Both the position numbers and the translations under genes were made by a program. A DNA stretch of 64,000 nucleotides from Harmonia axyridis (lineage: Eukaryota > Arthropoda > Insecta > Coleoptera > Coccinellidae), in assembly GCF_914767665.1 (NCBI RefSeq), contig NC_059505.1, positions 23,185,506 to 23,249,505 of the forward strand. The letters are read 5' to 3'. Shown piece by piece: positions 21,151 to 32,893 of the stretch. How positions within the stretch are numbered: the first letter of the stretch is position 1; each line of letters opens with the position of its first letter. A model generated the notes under the pieces. That model was given only the letters and a program-made list of their open reading frames with translations, was not told where the DNA came from and searched no databases.

Positions 21151-22493
21151 CAGGGCCGTCACTAGGGGGTAGGCAGGGTAGGCGGTCGCCTAGGGCGGCA
21201 TTTCAAGCTTGATCAATAAACATCACATGTGTAGAAATTCAAAGTAACAAATGAGATTTAATTCAGTTAGCAACTACAGAAAATAATATCGACAAATTTA
21301 AATAACATCAAAAACCATAATGCCCGCCACTCACGAAGCGTTTCTTCCAGCGTTTGGTAGCAAGCGTCGAAGAGATTCCAGTCAGACAGCTCGGGACACG
21401 GCCGTACGACTGTAAATCAGAGTATGAACTTGACTGCCCGACTGGAATCTCTTCGACGCTAGCTACCAAACGCTGGAAGAAACGCTTCGTGAGTAGCGGG
21501 CATGACTGGAATCTCTTCGACGCTTGCTACCAAACGCTTGAAGAAACGCTTTGTGAGTGGCGGGCATGAAAGGTCCGCATTATTCATTATACTCATAAAT
21601 ATCCAGATGTGGCGTGATCCTCTCATAATGCTGTTTGCGAGTTATTGACGCTAAAAAACACATGCACTCATCAGGCTCGTCGGCGTTCCCTTTACGTTGC
21701 CGAATTTCATAGCCACTTGGGGTTCTGGATTATTTTCTTTTCAATTCCCTAATCAGAATGTTGATTTCTCAGAATGGAATGCAAAATATAAGAAAACGAT
21801 TCCATTTCATCAATTCCAACTGATACTTCTCAGGAAATATAAGAAGTTTTATTATTTCATACGCATTCCATTAGTTTATAATATTCTTCATTTTTTATAT
21901 CAAATTAACTAGTGTTGGGCGTGGGCGCATTCGAATTATATAATGATTTCTTCCGCATTATTCGATTGTTTTACTCGATAATTTCAAACGAAAAAAATTT
22001 TTTTCAAGCTTTTTCTGAAATTGAAACTGAGCTAGGAACCTGAAACTGCAGGGACCACTTTAGAAGGGCTGCAAATAATGGAGGGCGACATTATCTACAT
22101 TGACTGGAAGAACGAATTGAATAATTTTTTTCTATTCAAACGAATTTCACTGATGATTTTTTTAAATCAAATTTACTAATCTCAAACATCTTTGCATCGT
22201 GAATAAATATGCATCATATCAAAGAAAAAAAAAGAAGCACCTGAAACCTGAACTCAATTCATATATTTTTATTTATTCATTAGAATTCAGTTGGGCACGT
22301 TGCCAGGTTTATTGTTTATTACATTCTACTTATCCTAAATCATCTATTGGCTTAAAATTTGAATCCATGAAAAATAGAAACGCTTGAGCAGGCGCTGGAC
22401 CTCGATTATCCAATATTAATTTTTAGCATTCTGCAGAGTTATCTATGCGCCCCTGCCTAGGGTTGCAGTTTGGCTAGCGAAGCGACGGCCCTG
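21151..22493. mobile_element. Non-autonomous hAT element, copy H1 (1343 bp)
   Basis: The element begins CAGGGCCGTCACTAGGG and ends TAGCGAAGCGACGGCCCTG, giving a terminal inverted repeat CAGGGCCGTC. It is flanked by 8-base duplications AGCATATT (21143-21150) and AACATATT (22494-22501) that differ at one base. Eight-base duplication and CA...TG ends are hallmarks of hAT elements. No transposase is encoded. The 71-codon frame at 21697-21912 is mirrored in copy H2 but has no recognisable motif. Confidence 0.93.
21320..21567. repeat. Three copies of a 64-base unit, one inverted and two tandem
   Basis: The unit ATGCCCGCCACTCACGAAGC... at 21320-21383 reappears inverted at 21440-21503 and again, in that second orientation, directly adjacent at 21504-21567. 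The first two copies could fold into a stem of about 64 bases with a 56-base loop. Copies differ by only a few bases. The unit is absent from the equivalent place in copy H2, so it was gained inside H1. Confidence 0.92.
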
Positions 22494-23295
22494 AACATAT
22501 TGATTGCAACTTAATTTTTTTCAAATGGAACACCCTTTATATTTTTCCATATTTGACTAGCTCTCATTCCCCCGATTTCGAATATATAACATATGTTTGG
22601 CCTATCTCTCTTATTCAAAATACCACAGAGTTTCAAATTTTAAGAACCACCTGGCAAGTTCAGTAATCTGTTTTCAATTGGTAGGCGGCGATAATTCAAA
22701 ATGCCTTTTTTGAGTTATCTCGTTGGCTACGATATATGACATAATTTGTCATTGAATGAAACTATTCATCAAATATGCACTACACAGTATTTATTCCAAT
22801 TGACGTAATCGTTTTCAAAAAAATTATTTGATTCCGTACAATTTTTGTATGATATATTTATGTATTTGTTTTTGTAACATAGTTCGATGGGGGCTCAATT
22901 TATAATGAAAAACGTATGTCATATCGTTGCCAAGGAGATAACTAAAAAAAGGGCATTTTGTGTTATTGCAGCCTGAAAACTGATTTCTGAGCATGCAGTT
23001 GGTTCTTAAAATTTGAAACTCTGTGGTACTCAGAATAAGAGAGATAGACCAGACATATGTTATATATCCCAAGTCAGGGGAAAAAGAGCTAGTCAAATAT
23101 AGAAAAATATACAGAGTGTTTGAAAAAATGAAGTTGCCATCAATATGTTGCCCACTCTGTATATATTTCATTTTGTGAAATCATTTTAAAAAACAATAGT
23201 CGATTTCGTGAAACTTTTGTAGAAAACATTTTTTTTGTACCTCTTTTAGTAACAAAGTTGAGGGGGGGGGGTCAAATTATGGTGAAAAAACCCAG

Positions 23296-24224
23296 TACAT
23301 TTTACAAACAAGTGAAATGGGCACCCATGGGATATCCACTTTTTTCAGCCATCACTGATGTGTACATGGAATCCGTTTCAAATCAACTCAGAGTTCAATA
23401 GACTCTTTATGTAGTTATTTCAATTCGAACAAAATTTTAATACAAAGTTTTGAACACATTTTAAAATCCATTAAAGATTACATGGGGTGTCAAATCTTTC
23501 ATGTCAACTATCACTATTATAATGCCTACATATAAAACGGCAATATGCGATCAAATTTAGAAATAAAACATATAAAAACATTACATTTACAAACAATGAA
23601 CATTGAGGTATGAGATCAAGGGCTCTAAAAAGTATCCTCCATATATTCCTCTATTCTGTAGTAGGCCTTCTTCATGAGAATAGATTTCAGTTCCTTTCTA
23701 GTTTTCTGCAATTTGGAAATTTCATTGGCAAGTTTGCATGAATGAATAAACTATGAGGATTGTGACAACTTTCGATCGAGGAATTTCAAAAACCCAGCTG
23801 AAAATTCTCATTTGGATCGAAACAATTTGAGAATTCATGCAAAAAAAAAGTAAAAACATGATCATTTAATTTCAATCTTAACCATACAAAACATTATTTC
23901 AATTAAGGGGCTGCTGGAAATGACCACCTCTCTACTCTAAACATTCTATACATCTTCTTGTGACGCCATTAAAGACATTATCCAATGTATGGGGTGAATT
24001 ATTAATTTTTTTCGACCTTTTCGACAATTCGGTCTGTCAGTTGAACTAAATAAAAACAATACGGAAACCGTATTGTTATAAAATTTTGGAATTATCAAAA
24101 TGATCAATTTGAAAAATAGAGAATATATGGTGATATTATGTTCGTGTATTCGTTAAGCGTAAGGAAAATAGACGAGGCTCAGTTCATCAAAGATGGTATG
24201 TTTAATACTTAGATTTCTGACGGT
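23296..24224. other. Spacer with a scrap of transposase end
   Basis: No intact gene. Near 23300-23340 the minus strand reads a short GAHFTCL-stop that resembles the C-terminus of relic A. The rest is AT-rich and unassigned. Confidence 0.35.
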
Positions 24225-24465
24225 CACTTGGCAAGTTCGGTTCATACTCTCACAAAATATTTAAGTCAGCATGCTACAGGCGTTATTGCAGGAATATATT
24301 TTCAACATGATGGGCTGCACCTTTTCGGTTTAGAAGGGAGAATTTACCTTGATAATACTTATCCAAATAGATAGACCTGTATTATGGTCTTCTCGATCTC
24401 CAGATCACAACCAACTTGATTATTTTTTATGGGGTGTATTGAAGGATATGGCTAATGCTGAACAA
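24225..24465 (+). pseudogene. IS630/Tc1-mariner-type transposase relic B
   Basis: Pieces in more than one frame read YFQHDGLH (second catalytic Asp block), YLDNTYPNR, then SRSPDHNQLDYFLWGVLKDM. The last is the conserved block around the third catalytic residue (R-S-P-D...L-D-x-F-L-W-G). The start, first Asp and C-terminus are missing. Confidence 0.78.
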
Positions 24466-24602
24466 ACAGTCAAGAGACTGGTTGCATAAAATAATTAATC
24501 GTTGAGATATACTAAGAAAAAGTAAATGGTTTTCAATTCGAACAACTCTGCAAATAACTTCTTTCGAATTACAATATAAAGAATTCATTCCTTTTTTTTC
24601 GT

Positions 24603-24643
24603 ACAACAACAAATGAAAAACATCAAATTTCATTTGTTGTTGT
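24603..24643. repeat. Short hairpin
   Basis: CAACAACAAATGAAA and its complement TTTCATTTGTTGTTG form a stem around a short AT-rich loop. Confidence 0.8.
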
Positions 24644-24650
24644 TTTATCA

Positions 24651-24895
24651 TTACGTTTCATGTTCAACCACGAGATATCTCAATCCTATTTATGTGAATA
24701 AATCAAATTTTTCGAACTTTGTTCAATTTCAAAAATTCATAAATAAAGAATGTTCAATGAAATGAATGTTTATGATTTTTCAGGAAGAATTTTACGTTTC
24801 ATGTTCAACCACGATATATCTCAATCCTATTTATGTGAATAAATCAAATTTTTCGAACTTTGTTCAATTTCACAAATTCATAAAGAAAGAATGTT
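24651..24895. repeat. Tandem duplication, unit about 141 bp
   Basis: ACGTTTCATGTTCAACCACG and the following hundred or so bases occur at 24653 and again at 24794. The copies differ at only a few positions. The second copy is shorter and ends near 24895. Confidence 0.88.
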
Positions 24896-25272
24896 AGATG
24901 TGACAACTTTGAGTGATACAGCGTATTGAAGCTGAATTTATGTACTTATTGAAAAATTGAACAATGATTCCAAATTCAAAATACAAATATAATACATGAT
25001 ATTTTTAACCCAACACTTCAAATGAGAAATAATGAGTGGAACAAAGAATAATTAATATCTCTCTGACTCGACCTCGGCATGTGTCAATTACATCCCAAGT
25101 TTCAATGAATTCCGCCGATAAGTTTGGTTGTGATGATGGTTTCCTTTTTTCCATGAATATGCAAAATTACCCTGTATCTTTCTTAGGAAAGGCAGAAATT
25201 AATTTTTTCAGTCCATCCGTACTTACCTAGTCCTACTCTCCCTCTGGTAAGAGTATGTACAATTACAATTAC
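24896..25272. other. Spacer
   Basis: No gene recognised. A 64-codon plus-strand frame at 25036-25230 has no motif. Confidence 0.35.
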
Positions 25273-25306
25273 AACATGATGGAGCTTCAAGGAGCTCCAT
25301 CATGTT
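25273..25306. repeat. Perfect 14-base-arm hairpin
   Basis: AACATGATGGAGCT and AGCTCCATCATGTT are exact inverted copies separated by TCAAGG. Confidence 0.9.
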
Positions 25307-25334
25307 GCAGTATCCAAAAGCAGAGCGTGAATAT

Positions 25335-25425
25335 TTGACTCAGATAGATTGGCAGAGGTAGAAATGTGGCTTGGCCTCCTCGATCCCTTGATGTGACATC
25401 CTTAGATTATTTATTATGGGTAGGT
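25335..25425 (+). pseudogene. IS630/Tc1-mariner-type transposase relic C
   Basis: The frame reads IGRGRNVAWPPRSLDVTSLD followed by YLLW. This is the W-P-P-R-S-x-D-x-T-x-L-D-x-x-L-W block before and at the third catalytic residue. Only about 25 residues survive. Confidence 0.75.
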
Positions 25426-25478
25426 CTATGTTGTACAGACTAATAGTAGAGGGAGCAACTGTCACAAAGAATTACACA

Positions 25479-25511
25479 AGGCAACAAAAAAAATTTTTTT
25501 TTTTGTTGCCT
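25479..25511. repeat. Hairpin with A/T arms
   Basis: AGGCAACAAAAAAAA is followed immediately by a T run and TTGTTGCCT, giving an almost loop-less inverted repeat. Confidence 0.85.
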
Positions 25512-25604
25512 GGGATTTTAGATCTGGTTTAAGCTATATTTGGGACGCTAGATCTCTACATGTAATGCGTTTTACTCTATCATCTCTACAGACATCAACT
25601 TATC

Positions 25605-25810
25605 TGATGGTTTTACATAACAACTGTCAAGAAAGTAATTTGACAATTCTGGCTCCAGACTACTACGTAAATCATTTATCTTGTTGATATAACAATGTAT
25701 TTCCACAACCATTCCATTTGAAGAGTTCTGTGAGTGCATTCTACAAATATTTAGGCATCCTTTTTATTTTTTGTTTATGTTTGTTGACAGTTGTTATGTT
25801 AAAACCATCA
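25605..25810. mobile_element. Short terminal-inverted-repeat element (206 bp)
   Basis: TGATGGTTTTACATAACAAC...TGTCAA at the left is inverted at the right as TTGACAGTTGTTATGTTAAAACCATCA, about 26 bases per arm. A third, diverged copy of the end lies at 25942 in direct orientation and continues with similar sequence to ATTCTGG. No coding capacity. Confidence 0.8.
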
Positions 25811-25993
25811 CTTGAGTTTTTTAAATTATGTAGAACAATTTCTACAGACATTGCCAGTTTTACGCTATGCAGAGTGTTGATTATGTAGGATTATTAGGAG
25901 GTTACTTATCGAACAGGATTAAAGTTTTCACTAAAATTAAGTGATGGTTTCACATAATAACTGAACGAAGTAACAAGTTTGATGATTCTGGTA

Positions 25994-26205
25994 TAGTCTA
26001 TCCAAAGTCACTTGAACTAGTCCAAAAAAACGCTTGGCCATAGATGTCCCTTTGGAGTGGATACCGCGATCCGCTAAATACCGGGGTTTATTTGAAATTA
26101 TTGTTAGGCAATAAATTCATTGGCCCCAAAGGAATTTTTGGAAACTTGGACAAGCCTTGTATAATAGGAATATTCAGCTTCTTTCAAGTGACTTTGGATA
26201 TACTA
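25994..26205. mobile_element. TA-inserted inverted-repeat element (212 bp)
   Basis: The left end TAGTCTATCCAAAGTCACTT is inverted at the right as AAGTGACTTTGGATATACTA with one mismatch. Each end is flanked by TA inside a CTGG/CCAG context. The related sequence at about 25643-25655 reads ATTCTGGCTCCAG without the element, which supports a TA insertion. No protein is encoded, so it is a mariner-type MITE by inference. Confidence 0.82.
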
Positions 26206-26211
26206 TACCAG

Positions 26212-28304
26212 TCTGTTTAAACAAAAAAAAAAAAAGATCAAATTTGCCTAGCTAGACTCGATATTTTTGTGGAATTCGTAATCTTTTTCTTCATCACTTT
26301 ATGAGGAGAACCAATATGGCGTCCATAAAAAAAATGACTTTCGCGTCTCTGAAACAATGGAAAGCAGAAAAATTTGACGACACCATTAGAATCTTTATAT
26401 TGAATAATGACTACAAACCGAATTTCCTGAAGTTATCTCCAGAAACAAATGAGTTACCCATACAGAAAAAAAATATCTCGATTTTTAGTTTTTTCGAGAT
26501 AACTCGGGAACCATTGGGGATATTTTAGATCTGTTCACACCAATACACTCATACCTAAATAACGCAACTTTTTTGTTTTTTCAAGTCACCCTGTATTGCT
26601 AACGGTTTTCGTTATGCCTGTAGTGTCCCTCTAAATATTTCTAACCCTGTATGTTAGTTGATAACAAATATACACTGGACACGAAATGAATTTAATCTCG
26701 AAATAAAACAAATATCCATATATAAGATCGAAAAACACAATATCTTCAAAACGGATGGCATTTTTGAAAAACCAATAACGGGATACTTTTCGACAGATTT
26801 GTTTTAAAAAATTTAGGGTGTCCCATTCGAAACTACTCTTCTCTCCTCTATGTCTCTAGAACGGTAAGTTTTTTCTATCAATTTCATATACACCATAAAA
26901 TTAACGTTTCATAATTTAAGGAATATCTCGAACAGAAACCAACTATACGTTTCTGAAAAATAATTGTCAATATATTTTTCAGAAACTTCCTGTAACTCGA
27001 GAACGAATCTAGATATCTTTGATCTGCTTTCTGATATCTTTTCATGTATTTCGATAAACGAGGTCGAGGGATTTTTTTTCTTTAAGTCTTATAGTTATCA
27101 ATATGTTTTCGGTGAGTATTGAATGTGAGACACCTATACATATTGGCAGATGTCTTCTCGTAATTCCAGAAACATATCGAAGTGGAATCAGCACCAAGGT
27201 TCCATAAGGCCTTCAACGATCTGAAAAATCATTTAGTTTCTTATTTAAAAAATGAAACAACAACGTCTATTCAGCAGAAGATATATATGCACCATTGGTG
27301 CTGTAGCTGACAATAAGACACAAATTAACTCAAATCAACACAAAGGAGCATTAACCATGATGTTAGCCACTTACTATGCACGAAGCATGGTGAAGACGTT
27401 CACGTTAGTGATCACATACGATTAAAGCAGGATATCACGATCTGTACGATCCATATTGATAGTGGGGTTGAAGTAGGCCTTCACAAGAACTATCCGTTTT
27501 TTATTACAATCAGTTGGTCGAAGAAACTACAAGTAATGAGCATCATGAATTGCTTATGTCGATAATATTTGGAAAATAAAAGAATATATATGTTTTGCCC
27601 TTTTTTATTGCACGAATTACTTCATTATATTCTCAAATGTATTAGTTTGTTGATTGCATTTCGGTCATTTTCGATACATCTCAATAATTTTATATGCAGC
27701 AACCATGATTTTCTGATCAGATTAGTTATCTGTAGTTTGATAATAGTGCATGAGAATAGAAATAAAAAAAATCATGAGAAAATATACGTAAAATTTTTGA
27801 AAACTAATTGAAGAATGTGTTTAATGAATTGTTATTCAACGTTAGGCTGTAGAAAATTTTCGTTTGATGCATTGATTCCAAGAATAACACCTCGAAAATG
27901 TTTGAAGTTTCCTTCAACTTTTGATGAATAAAAAATAAATATAAGAAATAAAAACCTGTCACCGGTGAACACACAAAATTCAGTAAAAAAGTCAGTCATT
28001 ATTATGCTCGATATCTTCTTTCATCGATACTGAACATAAATATGTTCAGTATTTCGAAATCCAAACAAATTAAACTATTGAATTATGGAGCATATTGTGA
28101 TGGCTAGTAAGTGAAATACTCAATAAATTGCTTTGAAATAAATATATTCCAATGTGAGACACAATTTTACGTACTGAACATTTGTATCTTGAACATGTTG
28201 TTATTTCGTATTCGTATCGAGTGATGCGTATACCTCGTTTGGATAATGAATCATTTTATTTTATTTCATGGAATAGGTTGTTCGTAATTTTTTCAGAATA
28301 GTAT
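26212..28304. other. Mostly unassigned AT-rich DNA with half-palindrome scraps
   Basis: The stretch 26300-26610 ends in GTCACCCTGTA, the usual right end of the CAGGGTG palindromes, but its left partner is missing. Another end-like AGGGTGTCCCATTCGAAAC occurs near 26816. The 75-codon frame at 26301-26528 lies in this debris. Nothing else recognised. Confidence 0.4.
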
Positions 28305-30300
28305 ATTCTAAAACAAATTGCAGAATGGGCTGCTATTCCAACACGAATGCGAAAATCGAAAACGAGCGAGTTTTCGAACGCATGAGTGTTGGAATTGCCT
28401 TCTGAAATGAGTATTAGACGATACTTTCTCTATTTCAATCAAGATTTGTGAAATATTGTCGAAATTTAATGAAAAATTCCGATTATACATCCTTGTGACA
28501 TTTGTATTGTATCTTGGCAGTTGGTGTGACTGTTACGAACATTGACAGATTACGGAATTTGAATCGTACAGGGTGGGCAAATAAGCGAGGTAAGCGGCTA
28601 TATCTCAGGATCCACTCATCGTAGAGACATGCGGTAAAAAATTTTGACACTAAAGTGTACAAGAGAACACACTGGAAATTGTTTTGAAATTCATACCTCT
28701 ACCGCTAGGGGGCGTAATAACTACCGTCGAGTAGAAAAATGAATTTTACTCGAAAATGTTTCATATGAAGTTGAAGAAAAAATATCATCACTGTAATCAT
28801 TGGAAAATTCTCCATCTTTTTGAATTGTCACTTTCGATTTTACGACATCAAATAAGGGTAGGTGAAAAGGAGAAATCTCACTGATTGAAACGCCTGTAAC
28901 TTCAGTTTGGCTCAACATTTTTGAGCAAATTAGATCTCGTCTGAAAGATAATATCTTGTTGATTGAGGACAAAATATATTTATGATAAATTTGTTTTTGT
29001 TGCTTCCGATAGGGGGCGCTAAGTCAGAAGTTCATTGTTTTGTTCATTTTACTGCGAAATTTCAAATGTAATGATAAGATTTTCTTAACAGAAACAGAAA
29101 TTCTATCAATTTTGCATGAAAACACCTGAAGGTCGTAAAGCGATAATTTCATGCGTTCTGAAGTTATGGCTGAAAGAAGATATTCTTCAACTGATGCACT
29201 GCGAAAAATCAAATTGTGTTCTAAGTTCTGACAGAAACAGAAATCCCATCAAATTTGTATGAAAAAACCAAAAGGTCGCAAAGCGATAGCTTCAGGCGTT
29301 CTGGAGTTATGGACGAAAAAAGATATTCTTCAACTGATGCACTGAAAAACTATATTGTGTCTTCTTTCGGTCATAATTCCAGAACGCCTGAAGCTATCGC
29401 TTTGCGATGTTTTGGTTTTTTCATACAAATTTGATGGGATTTCTGTTTCTGTTAGAATTTAAAGATACAATTTGGTTTTTCGCAGTGCATCAGTTGAAGA
29501 ATATCTTCTTTCGGCCATAACTTCAGAACGCATGAAATTATCGCTTTGCAACCTTCAGGTTTTTTCATGCAAATTTGATGGAACTTCTGTTTCTGTTAAG
29601 AAAATCCTATCATTACATTTGAAATATCGGAGTAAAATGAACAAAACAATGAACTTGTGACTTAGCGCCTCCTATTGAAAGCAGCAAAAACAAATTTATC
29701 ATGAGTATATTTTATCCTCAATCAACAAGATATTATCTTTCAGACGAGATCTAATTTGCCCAAAAATGTTGCCAAACTGAAGTTACAGGCGTTTCAATCA
29801 GTGAGATTTCTCCTTTTCACCTACCCTTATTTGATGTCGTAAAATCGAAAGTGACAATTCAAAAAGATAGAGAATTTTCCAAGGATTACAGTGATAATAT
29901 TTTTTCTTCAAAATTCATTTTTCTACTCGACGGTAGTTATTACGCCCCCTAGCGGTAGAGGTATGAATTTCAAAACAATTTCCAGTGTGTTCTCTTGTAC
30001 ACTTTAGTGTTGAATTTTTTTACCGCAAGTCTCTACTATGAGTGGATCCTGAGATATAGCCGCTTACCTCGCTTATTTGCCCACCCTGTACATTTCGAAT
30101 TTCAAAATAATTTATAATTGCGCATCAAATTCGTGAATTATATCTGACGAAATCGATTTAATACCAACTGAATAAAGAGAAATTGAGAACTGAAAACAAT
30201 CCTGTAATGAGTTCATTAAATCAATGTTTTTAGAACTGTGATGACGTCATTACGATATGGAAATAGAGAAAATTTATTTATTTCATTTATTGAGTTTGAA
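28305..30300 (+). repeat. Dispersed repeat R1, copy 1, split by palindrome P2
   Basis: 28305-28568 and 30089-30300 together match 49420-49990. Shared phrases are AACACGAATGCG, AGTTTTCGAACGCATGAGTG, TATCTTGGCAGTTGGTGTGA and, on the other side, TAATGAGTTCATTA. P2 lies between them. No coding sequence recognised. Confidence 0.88.
28569..30088. mobile_element. Long palindromic element P2 (1.52 kb)
   Basis: The ends CAGGGTGGGCAAATAAGCGA and its inverted copy lie next to TA on both sides, and the arms stay complementary to near the centre at about 29330. Each arm contains two tandem copies of a unit of about 140 bases that begins near ACAGAAACAGAAAT and includes ATATTCTTCAACTGATGCAC. The paired small frames (29024-29212 minus and 29472-29660 plus) are mirror images, not genes. 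No transposase. Confidence 0.93.
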
Positions 30301-31804
30301 ATAAATTCATTTGAATAAATGTTATCATTACAAAATGGAGTGAAATGGGCGGAAATAGTTATCTTTCAATAGAAAATTTGGACCAGCATTGACCGAGGAA
30401 TATGTACCCAAAGATTTAACTACAGTAATTAATCAAAATCAATCAAGACACTGCCAACTCTTAAAGTTTAAAGATATGCAGTATGAGTTATGACTGAAAG
30501 TCTGTTGTTTTTTTTGTGATGCTCGAATCTTTTAATGACCATTGGGCTGTTATCACTGTTTGAATAATTTATATGAATTCTTTCGACTGTAACTGATTGT
30601 AATATCGTCTTTATATTTATTTACCAGAATTGGAATAAAATACGACTTCAAAAATAAACTGAAAGAATACAAATATAAAAACATGTCTTTCACAGGTTCT
30701 GTTGAGATGATATGGTATTTTTGACGCCAAGATTGCTCTAAATGTGCGAGATTGTTTTAGTTGGGAGAATTTAAATTAATTTTAGATGATCCGTCATTAT
30801 AATACTCATTTTACTGTGATATTCGAAATGACTCAAAATCGCAATAGGTACTACAACACAAAACCTATTTCATTTGCTTTTTTTTTCTAAGTCATCATGC
30901 CAACTCGACAGAGCCTGCAGTATTTTGGAAGATAGAGTGAATATATATTTGTAAGGATAGAAAGCCTGTTGAGGAGGAATAAAATGGCGTAAAATGTGGG
31001 GAACATTGTGCTTGATGAACAATTACGTTAACACAGTTTGGTCTAACTTTGGTTTAATCAACAATAGAAAATAAAAGGTACAATTCAATACATGCTCATA
31101 TAAATAAAAGATACTTTTTCAATAATGAAGACTCCAACTAAACGAAGAAAAGAAAAGGGAAAATCACCACATGTATAATAGCCTAACACGAACTAAACAA
31201 CAGAGGATGTTTACGCGCTTGCAAGCACGGACACAAATCTCTTATACAAAACCATTACCAATTTCGGAACCAAAACATGACATAATCAAACATAACACTT
31301 CAATCAAACATCCTCTTCATTCTTATAATTTTATGTGAAATCATAAATTGATTAAAAGGTGGTCAGGTGACCACAGTCAACTATTAAAAATATCTCACAG
31401 TTCGTTTTTAGCAGCTACTTTTTCGATATCCTGAGTTCGGGATCAAACACTGGCACTTTAGTGGAGGCAAGGAGACTTATAGTGAAGTGGAGGTCGTACC
31501 GCGGACAATCGTTAAAACTTGACAACATCGATATTTTTATTGAATAACACAAAATAAAAAACATTCCCGAAACGACATTTTTCCTACCATACAAAACAAA
31601 TCACTAACTTCCATTTTATGCAAGACACAATATTTGAATTATCGAACACCATTTCGACGAAAAAAAAATCAATAAGATATACCTATTCCTTGAAATTGAA
31701 AGAATATACCTATCAAAAAACTCTTTATATATTTCTACAAAACCCTACTAATTCCATTAATCAAAACAACTTTTTCATGAAAAGTTGAATCACAAAGAGC
31801 TGAA
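30301..31804. other. Spacer or CELF 3' flank
   Basis: No gene or repeat recognised. Part of it may be the 3' untranslated region or downstream flank of the CELF gene. Confidence 0.45.
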
Positions 31805-31810
31805 TTTATT
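31805..31810 (-). terminator. Candidate polyadenylation signal of the CELF gene
   Basis: TTTATT on the plus strand is AATAAA on the minus strand, about 140 bases past the stop codon at 31950. CELF 3' untranslated regions are often longer, so a more distal signal may be used instead. Confidence 0.4.
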
Positions 31811-31949
31811 TCAACTCATTGAAGTTTCAATGTTGCCAGGTTAAATGATTGCCAGAGGAGTCGGAGTGGAAAATTATGAAATTGTCTCCTTGTCTCTACC
31901 TCTTTGGGACTGTTTTGGTAGGTTTGAAAAACTGGCTAGAATTCTTTGG

Positions 31950-32221
31950 TTAGTAGGGCCTCGAAGCGTCTTTCGCCCTTTTCAATTGAACTTTAAGTCT
32001 TTTCGTGCCTATTTGAAAGCCGTTCATTGCGGCAATGGCGCTTTGGGCTGAGTTCGCATTATCAAAAGACACGAAACCAAAGCACTTGGACAGGTTAGTA
32101 TGCTTATCTATAAACACTTTGGCGGATATCACAGAGCCGAATGGTAAAAAAGTTGAAGCCAAGTCCGTGTCGGTGAACTCTTGGGGAAGGTGATAGATGA
32201 AAAGATTGGCACCCTCTGGAC
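31950..32221 (-). CDS. CELF: CELF/Bruno RNA-binding protein, last coding exon (RRM3)
   Basis: The exon starts after the acceptor TTCTGTTTGCAG (CAG at 32224-32222) and ends at a TAA at 31952-31950. It encodes GPEGANLFIYHLPQEF, the RNP2 motif being LFIYHL, and RNP1 as CFGFVSF. Then come NGFQIGTKRLKVQLKR and the terminal ending SRPY, equivalent to the SKPY end of CELF proteins. This is the complete third RRM, which binds GU-rich RNA and helps control splicing, mRNA decay and translation. The exon begins with two bases of a Gly codon and joins in phase to the exon at 40348. Selection for the protein is evident from its near-perfect family match. Confidence 0.96.
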
Positions 32222-32893
32222 CTGCAAACAGAACAGAATGGCTAAGTTTCAAGTTGTAAGAATTAAATTTTTAGCATTTGAGAAAAATATAAATTCGATT
32301 TTTTTCAATTCTTAATCAATTTTCATTGATAAATGACAATGTAAAGATAGATAGTACTGTAATTTTTCCTGCTGAAGACTGTTATTGAAATAATTATTTA
32401 TTCGATGAGCTGTCCACAATAAACTTTCCAAATTTCGTCATAAAACTAATGTGAATAATGTGACTGTTATTAGTTTCATGACATCAACCTAGTTATACAG
32501 AATTTTTGCAATAGCGATCAGCATCAAATAACAAAAAAAAATTTCCTTTAGATTCTTTGAAAACATGTGACGTAGATAAATGTTCATCAATATTATATAT
32601 TATTTAATGAAAATTAATTGTGTATTAGAATTAATTAATCAAATTCAATTTCGATTTATGTACACATGAGTATTAAATATAAATAATAAAAGAGTGCTTG
32701 TGTTATGCTCTCGTTGATGAAAGGATTCAAGCATAAAAATAAAATCGGAACAGCTTAATGAAAGAAAGCAAAACAAGCATGACAACCGCCGGTCAATCGG
32801 ATCCCCATTCACTTACAGCATAACTAATCAAAGATTTCTCCGTATTGTAACATAAGCTAAGTTAACTGTGTTCTTAACCTTTTCTTGTTTTTA

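Larger units (their letters stand above)
21002..23295. mobile_element. Palindromic element P5 (about 0.94 kb) split by a hAT
   Basis: The left arm (21002-21150, continuing at 22502) and right arm (about 22960-23295) are inverted copies. Examples are CCGGGTTTTTCACCATAATT against its complement near 23290, and the block with GAACCACCTGGCAAG against CAGTTGGTTCTTAAAA. Both ends lie next to TA. The hAT element H1 sits in the left arm, and the matching site in the right arm is intact. It encodes no protein. Confidence 0.88.

Noticed and set aside
29024..29660. Mirrored 62-codon ORFs
   Set aside because: They are a by-product of palindrome P2 and have no recognised motif.
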